NCBI GenBank assembly: GCA_947561715.1
Contig: OX387200.1
Span: 3,164,501 to 3,228,500 of the forward strand
Length of the DNA: 64,000 nucleotides
From: Ascidia mentula
Taxonomy: Eukaryota; Chordata; Ascidiacea; Phlebobranchia; Ascidiidae
Direction of reading: 5' to 3'
Below the pieces are notes generated by a model. That model saw nothing but the letters and a program-made list of their open reading frames with translations. It had not been told where the DNA came from and did no database searches. Positions 1-12,000 of the stretch are shown in pieces. The position numbers and the translations under genes are program-made. The stretch's first letter is position 1; every line of letters begins with the position of its first letter.

Positions 1-76
1 GAACCATCGTTGTTCGTGCAATTGGTACTTTGAGGTCCACAGGCAACAGCTGTTCCATTCAGGCATTCGTCGATGT
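1..76 (-). CDS. Partial cbEGF exon at the left window edge
   Basis: Only the upstream 76 nt of a standard exon are present, from the acceptor junction at 76/77 to the window edge. They encode D1 through about residue 25, including the first three Cys and both N-glycosylation sequons. The gene continues beyond position 1, so this is not its 3' end. Confidence 0.9.
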
Positions 77-3000
77 CTAAAATCAAGGAAAGTTTTCAAT
101 TACGAATCCACATACGATCCATTTCAACTGAAAATGAACAAAGCTCTTACCAACGCAATTTCCATTTGTATCTTGGAATCCAACGTTACAATCACAAGTG
201 TATGAACCATCGTTGTTCGTACAATTGGTACTTTGAGGTCCACAGGCAACAGCTGTTCCATTCAGGCATTCGTCGATATCTAAAGTCATGGAATGTTTTT
301 ACAATTACGAATGCATACATAATCTTACATTTCAACTGAAAATGAACAACGCTCTTACCAGCGCATTTTCCATTTTTCACTTGGAATCCAACGTTACAAT
401 CACAAGTGTATGAACCATCGTTGTTCGTGCAATTGGTACTTTGAGGTCCACAGGCAACAGCTGTTCCATTCAGGCATTCGTCGATGTCTAAAATCAAGGA
501 AAGTTTTCAATTACGAATCCACATACGATCCATTTCAACTGAAAATGAACAAAGCTCTTACCAACGCAATTTCCATTTGTATCTTGGAATCCAACGTTAC
601 AATCACAAGTGTATGAACCATCGTTGTTCGTGCAATTGGTACTTTGAGGTCCACAGGCAACAGCTGTTCCATTCAGGCATTCGTCGATGTCTAAAATCAA
701 GGAAAGTTTTCAATTACGAATCCACATACGATCCATTTCAACTGAAAATGAACAATTCTCTTACCAACGCAATTTCCATTTGTATCTTGGAATCCAACGT
801 TACAATCACAAGTGTATGAACCATCGTTGTTCGTGCAATTGGTACTTTGAGGTCCACAGGCAACAGCTGTTCCATTCAGGCATTCGTCGATGTCTAAAAT
901 CAAGGAAAGTTTTACATTACGAATCCATATATGATCCATTTCAGCTGAAAATGAACAACGCTCTTACCAACGCAATTTCCATTTGTATCTCGGAATCCAA
1001 CGTTACAATCACAAGTGTATGAACCATCGTTGTTCGTGCAATTTGTACTTTGAGGTCCACAGGCAACAGCTGTTCCATTCAGGCATTCGTCGATGTCTAA
1101 AATCATGGAATGATTTTACAATTACGAATGCATGCATGATCTTACATTTCAACGAAAAATGAACAACGCTCTTACCAACGCAATTTCCATTTGTATCTTG
1201 GAATCCAACGATACAATCACAAGTGTATGAACCATCGTTGTTCGTGCAATTGGTACTTTGAGGTCCACAGGCAACAGCTGTTCCATTCAGGCATTCGTCG
1301 ATGTCTAAAATCATGGAATGATTTTACAATTACGAATGCATGCATGATCTTACATTTCAACTGAAAATGAACAACGCTCTTACCAACGCAATTTCCATTT
1401 GTATCTTGGAATCCAACGTTACAATCACAAGTGTATGAACCATCGTTGTTCGTGCAATTGGTACTTTGAGGTCCACAGGCAACAGCTGTTCCATTCAGGC
1501 ATTCGTCGATGTCTAAAATCATGAAATATTTTCACAATTACGAATGCATGCATGATCTTACATTTCAACTGAAAATGAACAACGCTCTTACCAACGCAAT
1601 TTCCATTTGTATCTTGGAATCCAACGTTACAATCACAAGTGTATGAACCATCGTTGTTCGTGCAATTGGTACTTTGAGGTCCACAGGCAACAGCTGTTCC
1701 ATTCAGGCATTCGTCGATGTCTAAAATCATGGAAAGTTTTACATTACGAATCCATATATGATCCATTTCAACTGAAAATGAACAACGCTCTTACCAACGC
1801 AATTTCCATTTGTATCTTGGAATCCAACGTTACAATCACAAGTGTATGAACCATCGTTGTTCGTGCAATTGGTACTTTGAGGTCCACAGGCAACAGCTGT
1901 TCCATTCAGGCATTCGTCGATGTCTAATATCATGGAATGTTTTACAATTACGCATCCATATTTGAACCATTTCAACTGAAAATGAACAACGCTCTTACCA
2001 ACGCAATTTCCATTTGTATCTTGGAATCCAACGTTACAATCACAAGTGTATGAACCATCGTTGTTCGTGCAATTGGTACTTTGAGGTCCACAGGCAACAG
2101 CTGTTCCATTCAGGCATTCGTCGATGTCTAAAATCATGGAATGTTTAACAATTACGTATCCATATATGAACCATTTCAACTGAAAATGAACAACGCTCTT
2201 ACCAACGCAATTTCCATTTGTATCTTGGAATCCAACATTACAATCACAAGTGTATGAACCATCGTTGTTCGTGCAATTGGTACTTTGAGGTCCACAGGCA
2301 ACAGCTGTTCCATTCAGGCATTCGTCGATGTCTAAAATCATGGAAAGTTTTTGCAATTACGAATGCATGCATGATCTTACATTTCAACAGAAATTGGACA
2401 ACGCCCTTACCAACGCAATTTCCATTAGTATCTTGGAATCCAACTTTACAATCACAAGTGTATGAACCATCGTTGTTCGTGCAATTGGTACTTTGAGGTC
2501 CACAGGCAACAGCTGTTCCATTCAGGCATTCGTCGATGTCTAAAATCATGGAAAGTTTTTACAATTACGAATGCATACATGATCTTACATTTCAACTGAA
2601 AATGAACAACGCTCTTACCAACGCAATTTCCATTTGTATCTTGGAATCCAACGTTACAATCACAAGTGTATGAACCATCGTTGTTCGTGCAATTGGTACT
2701 TTGAGGTCCACAGGAAACAGCTGTTCCATCCAGGCATTCGTCGATGTCTAAAATCATGGAAAGTTTCACAATTACGAATCCATATATGATCTTACATTTC
2801 AACAGAAAATGAACAACGCTCTTACCAACGCAATTTCCATTTGTATCTTGGAATCCAACGTTACAATCACAAGTGTATGAACCATCGTTGTTCGTGCAAT
2901 TGGTACTTTGAGGTCCACAGGCAACAGCTGTTCCATTCAGGCATTCGTCGATGTCTAAAATCATGGAATGTTTTTACAATTACGAATTCATACATGATCC

Positions 3001-6000
3001 ATTTCAACTGAAAATGAACAAAGCTCTTACCAACGCAATTTCCATTTGTATCTTGGAATCCAACGTTACAATCACAAGTGTATGAACCATCGTTGTTCGT
3101 GCAATTGGTACTTTGAGGTCCACAGGCAACAGCTGTTCCATTCAGGCATTCGTCGATGTCTAAAATCAAGGAAAGTTTTCAATTACGAATCCACATACGA
3201 TCCATTTCAACTGAAAATGAACAATTCTCTTACCAACGCAATTTCCATTTGTATCTTGGAATCCAACGTTACAATCACAAGTGTATGAACCATCGTTGTT
3301 CGTGCAATTGGTACTTTGAGGTCCACAGGCAACAGCTGTTCCATTCAGGCATTCGTCGATGTCTAAAATCAAGGAAAGTTTTACATTACGAATCCATATA
3401 TGATCCATTTCAGCTGAAAATGAACAACGCTCTTACCAACGCAATTTCCATTTGTATCTTGGAATCCAACGTTACAATCACAAGTGTATGAACCATCGTT
3501 GTTCGTGCAATTGGTACTTTGAGGTCCACAGGCAACAGCTGTTCCATTCAGGCATTCGTCGATGTCTAAAATCAAGGAAAGTTTTCAATTACGAATCCAC
3601 ATACGATCCATTTCAACTGAAAATGAACAATTCTCTTACCAACGCAATTTCCATTTGTATCTTGGAATCCAACGTTACAATCACAAGTGTATGAACCATC
3701 GTTGTTCGTGCAATTGGTACTTTGAGGTCCACAGGCAACAGCTGTTCCATTCAGGCATTCGTCGATGTCTAAAATCAAGGAAAGTTTTACATTACGAATC
3801 CATATATGATCCATTTCAGCTGAAAATGAACAACGCTCTTACCAACGCAATTTCCATTTGTATCTCGGAATCCAACGTTACAATCACAAGTGTATGAACC
3901 ATCGTTGTTCGTGCAATTTGTACTTTGAGGTCCACAGGCAACAGCTGTTCCATTCAGGCATTCGTCGATGTCTAAAATCATGGAATGATTTTACAATTAC
4001 GAATGCATGCATGATCTTACATTTCAACGAAAAATGAACAACGCTCTTACCAACGCAATTTCCATTTGTATCTTGGAATCCAACGATACAATCACAAGTG
4101 TATGAACCATCGTTGTTCGTGCAATTGGTACTTTGAGGTCCACAGGCAACAGCTGTTCCATTCAGGCATTCGTCGATGTCTAAAATCATGGAATGATTTT
4201 ACAATTACGAATGCATGCATGATCTTACATTTCAACTGAAAATGAACAACGCTCTTACCAACGCAATTTCCATTTGTATCTTGGAATCCAACGTTACAAT
4301 CACAAGTGTATGAACCATCGTAGTTCGTGCAATTGGTACTTTGAGGTCCACAGGCAACAGCTGTTCCATTCAGGCATTCGTCGATGTCTAAAATCATGAA
4401 ATATTTTCACAATTACGAATGCATGCATGATCTTACATTTCAACTGAAAATGAACAACGCTCTTACCAACGCAATTTCCATTTGTATCTTGGAATCCAAC
4501 GTTACAATCACAAGTGTATGAACCATCGTTGTTCGTGCAATTGGTACTTTGAGGTCCACAGGCAACAGCTGTTCCATTCAGGCATTCGTCGATGTCTAAA
4601 ATCAAGGAAAGTTTTCAATTACGAATCCACATATGATCCATTTCAACTGAAAATGAACAATTCTCTTACCAACGCAATTTCCATTTGTATCTTGGAATCC
4701 AACGTTACAATCACAAGTGTATGAACCATCGTTGTTCGTGCAATTGGTACTTTGAGGTCCACAGGCAACAGCTGTTCCATTCAGGCATTCGTCGATGTCT
4801 AAAATCATGGAATGATTTTACAATTACGAATGCATGCATGATCTCACATTTCAACTGAAAATGAACAACGCTCTTACCAACGCAATTTCCATTTGTATCT
4901 TGGAATCCAACGATACAATCACAAGTGTATGAACCATCGTTGTTCGTGCAATTGGTACTTTGAGGTCCACAGGCAACAGCTGTTCCATTCAGGCATTCGT
5001 CGATGTCTAAAATCATGGAATGATTTTACAATTACGAATGCATGCATGATCTTACATTTCAACTGAAAATGAACAACGCTCTTACCAACGCAATTTCCAT
5101 TTGTATCTTGGAATCCAACGTTACAATCACAAGTGTATGAACCATCGTAGTTCGTGCAATTGGTACTTTGAGGTCCACAGGCAACAGCTGTTCCATTCAG
5201 GCATTCGTCGATGTCTAAAATCATGAAATATTTTCACAATTACGAATGCATGCATGATCTTACATTTCAACTGAAAATGAACAACGCTCTTACCAACGCA
5301 ATTTCCATTTGTATCTTGGAATCCAACGTTACAATCACAAGTGTATGAACCATCGTTGTTCGTGCAATTGGTACTTTGAGGTCCACAGGCAACAGCTGTT
5401 CCATTCAGGCATTCGTCGATGTCTAAAATCAAGGAAAGTTTTCAATTACGAATCCACATATGATCCATTTCAACTGAAAATGAACAATTCTCTTACCAAC
5501 GCAATTTCCATTTGTATCTTGGAATCCAACGTTACAATCACAAGTGTATGAACCATCGTTGTTCGTGCAATTGGTACTTTGAGGTCCACAGGCAACAGCT
5601 GTTCCATTCAGGCATTCGTCGATGTCTAAAATCAAGGAAAGTTTTACATTACGAATCCATATATGATCCATTTCAGCTGAAAATGAACAACGCTCTTACC
5701 AACGCAATTTCCATTTGTATCTTGGAATCCAACGTTACAATCACAAGTGTATGAACCATCGTTGTTCGTGCAATTGGTACTTTGAGGTCCACAGGCAACA
5801 GCTGTTCCATTCAGGCATTCGTCGATGTCTAAAATCAAGGAAAGTTTTACATTACGAATCCATATATGATCCATTTCAGCTGAAAATGAACAACGCTCTT
5901 ACCAACGCAATTTCCATTTGTATCTCGGAATCCAACGTTACAATCACAAGTGTATGAACCATCGTTGTTCGTGCAATTTGTACTTTGAGGTCCACAGGCA

Positions 6001-9000
6001 ACAGCTGTTCCATTCAGGCATTCGTCGATGTCTAAAATCATGGAATGATTTTACAATTACGAATGCATGCATGATCTTACATTTCAACGAAAAATGAACA
6101 ACGCTCTTACCAACGCAATTTCCATTTGTATCTTGGAATCCAACGATACAATCACAAGTGTATGAACCATCGTTGTTCGTGCAATTGGTACTTTGAGGTC
6201 CACAGGCAACAGCTGTTCCATTCAGGCATTCGTCGATGTCTAAAATCATGGAATGATTTTACAATTACGAATGCATGCATGATCTTACATTTCAACTGAA
6301 AATGAACAACGCTCTTACCAACGCAATTTCCATTTGTATCTTGGAATCCAACGTTACAATCACAAGTGTATGAACCATCGTAGTTCGTGCAATTGGTACT
6401 TTGAGGTCCACAGGCAACAGCTGTTCCATTCAGGCATTCGTCGATGTCTAAAATCATGAAATATTTTCACAATTACGAATGCATGCATGATCTTACATTT
6501 CAACTGAAAATGAACAACGCTCTTACCAACGCAATTTCCATTTGTATCTTGGAATCCAACGTTACAATCACAAGTGTATGAACCATCGTTGTTCGTGCAA
6601 TTGGTACTTTGGGGTCCACAGGCAACAGCTGTTCCATTCAGGCATTCGTCGATGTCTAAAATCATGGAAAGTTTTACATTACGAATCCATATATGATCCA
6701 TTTCAACTGAAAATGAACAACGCTCTTACCAACGCAATTTCCATTTGTATCTTGGAATCCAACGTTACAATCACAAGTGTATGAACCATCGTTGTTCGTG
6801 CAATTGGTACTTTGAGGTCCACAGGCAACAGCTGTTCCATTCAGGCATTCGTCGATGTCTAAAATCATGGAAAGTTTTACATTACGAATCCATATATGAT
6901 CCATTTCAACTGAAAATGAACAACGCTCTTACCAACGCAATTTCCATTTGTATCTTGGAATCCAACGTTACAATCACAAGTGTATGAACCATCGTTGTTC
7001 GTGCAATTGGTACTTTGAGGTCCACAGGCAACAGCTGTTCCATTCAGGCATTCGTCGATGTCTAAAATCATGAAATATTTTCACAATTACGAATGCATGC
7101 ATGATCTTACATTTCAACTGAAAATGAACAACGCTCTTACCAACGCAATTTCCATTTGTATCTTGGAATCCAACGTTACAATCACAAGTGTATGAACCAT
7201 CGTTGTTCGTACAATTGGTACTTTGAGGTCCACAGGCAACAGCTGTTCCATTCAGGCATTCGTCGATATCTAAAGTCATGGAATGTTTTTACAATTACGA
7301 ATGCATACATAATCTTACATTTCAACTGAAAATGAACAACGCTCTTACCAGCGCATTTTCCATTTTTCACTTGGAATCCAACGTTACAATCACAAGTGTA
7401 TGAACCATCGTTGTTCGTGCAATTGGTACTTTGAGGTCCACAGGCAACAGCTGTTCCATTCAGGCATTCGTCGATGTCTAAAATCAAGGAAAGTTTTCAA
7501 TTACGAATCCACATACGATCCATTTCAACTGAAAATGAACAAAGCTCTTACCAACGCAATTTCCATTTGTATCTTGGAATCCAACGTTACAATCACAAGT
7601 GTATGAACCATCGTTGTTCGTGCAATTGGTACTTTGAGGTCCACAGGCAACAGCTGTTCCATTCAGGCATTCGTCGATGTCTAAAATCAAGGAAAGTTTT
7701 CAATTACGAATCCACATACGATCCATTTCAACTGAAAATGAACAATTCTCTTACCAACGCAATTTCCATTTGTATCTTGGAATCCAACGTTACAATCACA
7801 AGTGTATGAACCATCGTTGTTCGTGCAATTGGTACTTTGAGGTCCACAGGCAACAGCTGTTCCATTCAGGCATTCGTCGATGTCTAAAATCAAGGAAAGT
7901 TTTACATTACGAATCCATATATGATCCATTTCAGCTGAAAATGAACAACGCTCTTACCAACGCAATTTCCATTTGTATCTCGGAATCCAACGTTACAATC
8001 ACAAGTGTATGAACCATCGTTGTTCGTGCAATTTGTACTTTGAGGTCCACAGGCAACAGCTGTTCCATTCAGGCATTCGTCGATGTCTAAAATCATGGAA
8101 TGATTTTACAATTACGAATGCATGCATGATCTTACATTTCAACGAAAAATGAACAACGCTCTTACCAACGCAATTTCCATTTGTATCTTGGAATCCAACG
8201 ATACAATCACAAGTGTATGAACCATCGTTGTTCGTGCAATTGGTACTTTGAGGTCCACAGGCAACAGCTGTTCCATTCAGGCATTCGTCGATGTCTAAAA
8301 TCATGGAATGATTTTACAATTACGAATGCATGCATGATCTTACATTTCAACTGAAAATGAACAACGCTCTTACCAACGCAATTTCCATTTGTATCTTGGA
8401 ATCCAACGTTACAATCACAAGTGTATGAACCATCGTTGTTCGTGCAATTGGTACTTTGAGGTCCACAGGCAACAGCTGTTCCATTCAGGCATTCGTCGAT
8501 GTCTAAAATCATGAAATATTTTCACAATTACGAATGCATGCATGATCTTACATTTCAACTGAAAATGAACAACGCTCTTACCAACGCAATTTCCATTTGT
8601 ATCTTGGAATCCAACGTTACAATCACAAGTGTATGAACCATCGTTGTTCGTGCAATTGGTACTTTGAGGTCCACAGGCAACAGCTGTTCCATTCAGGCAT
8701 TCGTCGATGTCTAAAATCATGGAAAGTTTTACATTACGAATCCATATATGATCCATTTCAACTGAAAATGAACAACGCTCTTACCAACGCAATTTCCATT
8801 TGTATCTTGGAATCCAACGTTACAATCACAAGTGTATGAACCATCGTTGTTCGTGCAATTGGTACTTTGAGGTCCACAGGCAACAGCTGTTCCATTCAGG
8901 CATTCGTCGATGTCTAATATCATGGAATGTTTTACAATTACGCATCCATATTTGAACCATTTCAACTGAAAATGAACAACGCTCTTACCAACGCAATTTC

Positions 9001-12000
9001 CATTTGTATCTTGGAATCCAACGTTACAATCACAAGTGTATGAACCATCGTTGTTCGTGCAATTGGTACTTTGAGGTCCACAGGCAACAGCTGTTCCATT
9101 CAGGCATTCGTCGATGTCTAAAATCATGGAATGTTTAACAATTACGTATCCATATATGAACCATTTCAACTGAAAATGAACAACGCTCTTACCAACGCAA
9201 TTTCCATTTGTATCTTGGAATCCAACATTACAATCACAAGTGTATGAACCATCGTTGTTCGTGCAATTGGTACTTTGAGGTCCACAGGCAACAGCTGTTC
9301 CATTCAGGCATTCGTCGATGTCTAAAATCATGGAAAGTTTTTGCAATTACGAATGCATGCATGATCTTACATTTCAACAGAAATTGGACAACGCCCTTAC
9401 CAACGCAATTTCCATTAGTATCTTGGAATCCAACTTTACAATCACAAGTGTATGAACCATCGTTGTTCGTGCAATTGGTACTTTGAGGTCCACAGGCAAC
9501 AGCTGTTCCATTCAGGCATTCGTCGATGTCTAAAATCATGGAAAGTTTTTACAATTACGAATGCATACATGATCTTACATTTCAACTGAAAATGAACAAC
9601 GCTCTTACCAACGCAATTTCCATTTGTATCTTGGAATCCAACGTTACAATCACAAGTGTATGAACCATCGTTGTTCGTGCAATTGGTACTTTGAGGTCCA
9701 CAGGAAACAGCTGTTCCATCCAGGCATTCGTCGATGTCTAAAATCATGGAAAGTTTCACAATTACGAATCCATATATGATCTTACATTTCAACAGAAAAT
9801 GAACAACGCTCTTACCAACGCAATTTCCATTTGTATCTTGGAATCCAACGTTACAATCACAAGTGTATGAACCATCGTTGTTCGTGCAATTGGTACTTTG
9901 AGGTCCACAGGCAACAGCTGTTCCATTCAGGCATTCGTCGATGTCTAAAATCATGGAATGTTTTTACAATTACGAATTCATACATGATCCATTTCAACTG
10001 AAAATGAACAAAGCTCTTACCAACGCAATTTCCATTTGTATCTTGGAATCCAACGTTACAATCACAAGTGTATGAACCATCGTTGTTCGTGCAATTGGTA
10101 CTTTGAGGTCCACAGGCAACAGCTGTTCCATTCAGGCATTCGTCGATGTCTAAAATCAAGGAAAGTTTTCAATTACGAATCCACATACGATCCATTTCAA
10201 CTGAAAATGAACAATTCTCTTACCAACGCAATTTCCATTTGTATCTTGGAATCCAACGTTACAATCACAAGTGTATGAACCATCGTTGTTCGTGCAATTG
10301 GTACTTTGAGGTCCACAGGCAACAGCTGTTCCATTCAGGCATTCGTCGATGTCTAAAATCAAGGAAAGTTTTACATTACGAATCCATATATGATCCATTT
10401 CAGCTGAAAATGAACAACGCTCTTACCAACGCAATTTCCATTTGTATCTTGGAATCCAACGTTACAATCACAAGTGTATGAACCATCGTTGTTCGTGCAA
10501 TTGGTACTTTGAGGTCCACAGGCAACAGCTGTTCCATTCAGGCATTCGTCGATGTCTAAAATCAAGGAAAGTTTTCAATTACGAATCCACATACGATCCA
10601 TTTCAACTGAAAATGAACAATTCTCTTACCAACGCAATTTCCATTTGTATCTTGGAATCCAACGTTACAATCACAAGTGTATGAACCATCGTTGTTCGTG
10701 CAATTGGTACTTTGAGGTCCACAGGCAACAGCTGTTCCATTCAGGCATTCGTCGATGTCTAAAATCAAGGAAAGTTTTACATTACGAATCCATATATGAT
10801 CCATTTCAGCTGAAAATGAACAACGCTCTTACCAACGCAATTTCCATTTGTATCTCGGAATCCAACGTTACAATCACAAGTGTATGAACCATCGTTGTTC
10901 GTGCAATTTGTACTTTGAGGTCCACAGGCAACAGCTGTTCCATTCAGGCATTCGTCGATGTCTAAAATCATGGAATGATTTTACAATTACGAATGCATGC
11001 ATGATCTTACATTTCAACGAAAAATGAACAACGCTCTTACCAACGCAATTTCCATTTGTATCTTGGAATCCAACGATACAATCACAAGTGTATGAACCAT
11101 CGTTGTTCGTGCAATTGGTACTTTGAGGTCCACAGGCAACAGCTGTTCCATTCAGGCATTCGTCGATGTCTAAAATCATGGAATGATTTTACAATTACGA
11201 ATGCATGCATGATCTTACATTTCAACTGAAAATGAACAACGCTCTTACCAACGCAATTTCCATTTGTATCTTGGAATCCAACGTTACAATCACAAGTGTA
11301 TGAACCATCGTAGTTCGTGCAATTGGTACTTTGAGGTCCACAGGCAACAGCTGTTCCATTCAGGCATTCGTCGATGTCTAAAATCATGAAATATTTTCAC
11401 AATTACGAATGCATGCATGATCTTACATTTCAACTGAAAATGAACAACGCTCTTACCAACGCAATTTCCATTTGTATCTTGGAATCCAACGTTACAATCA
11501 CAAGTGTATGAACCATCGTTGTTCGTGCAATTGGTACTTTGAGGTCCACAGGCAACAGCTGTTCCATTCAGGCATTCGTCGATGTCTAAAATCAAGGAAA
11601 GTTTTCAATTACGAATCCACATATGATCCATTTCAACTGAAAATGAACAATTCTCTTACCAACGCAATTTCCATTTGTATCTTGGAATCCAACGTTACAA
11701 TCACAAGTGTATGAACCATCGTTGTTCGTGCAATTGGTACTTTGAGGTCCACAGGCAACAGCTGTTCCATTCAGGCATTCGTCGATGTCTAAAATCAAGG
11801 AAAGTTTTACATTACGAATCCATATATGATCCATTTCAGCTGAAAATGAACAACGCTCTTACCAACGCAATTTCCATTTGTATCTTGGAATCCAACGTTA
11901 CAATCACAAGTGTATGAACCATCGTAGTTCGTGCAATTGGTACTTTGAGGTCCACAGGCAACAGCTGTTCCATTCAGGCATTCGTCGATGTCTAAAATCA

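Larger units (their letters stand above)
151..7140 (-). repeat. Region A higher-order repeat, copy 1 (34 cbEGF units, 6990 bp)
   Basis: Complete exons (129 bp each) have upper ends at 279, 487, 690, 893, 1096, 1304, 1512, 1720, 1923, 2127, 2331, 2539, 2747, 2954, 3159, 3362, 3565, 3768, 3971, 4179, 4387, 4595, 4798, 5006, 5214, 5422, 5625, 5828, 6031, 6239, 6447, 6655, 6858 and 7061. Marker variants (exon 359..487, the Q36R, N32I and N23Y exons, the 76-nt intron before exon 3159) recur in the same order 6990 bp to the right. Smaller duplications are nested inside: exons 3159 and 3362 repeat at 3565 and 3768 (406 bp), and exons 4179 to 4798 repeat at 5006 to 5625 (827 bp). Confidence 0.92.

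Noticed and set aside
151-279. O-glucose and O-fucose sites of Notch-type EGF domains
   Set aside because: The residue before Cys20 is Asn, not Ser or Thr, and there is no C-x-S-x-P-C between the first two cysteines, so neither consensus is met.
192-497. C-terminal tails such as F-H-D-F-R-H-R-R-M-P-E-W in minus-strand frames
   Set aside because: These come from reading through a 79-nt intron and entering the next exon in the wrong frame; not a protein domain.
484-819. Plus-strand open frames of 80 to 111 codons repeated across the window
   Set aside because: They are antisense shadows of the EGF exons. Cysteine pattern, splice sites and conserved ligands all lie on the minus strand, and the antisense frames gain stops at intron variants.
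1177-1200. Bacterial promoters, ribosome binding sites or terminators
   Set aside because: The gene is spliced and eukaryotic in structure; any matches would be chance.
1335-1344. ATGCATGCA palindrome as a replication origin or restriction-linked artefact
   Set aside because: It is part of the intron sequence amplified with the unit; no other origin-like feature is present.
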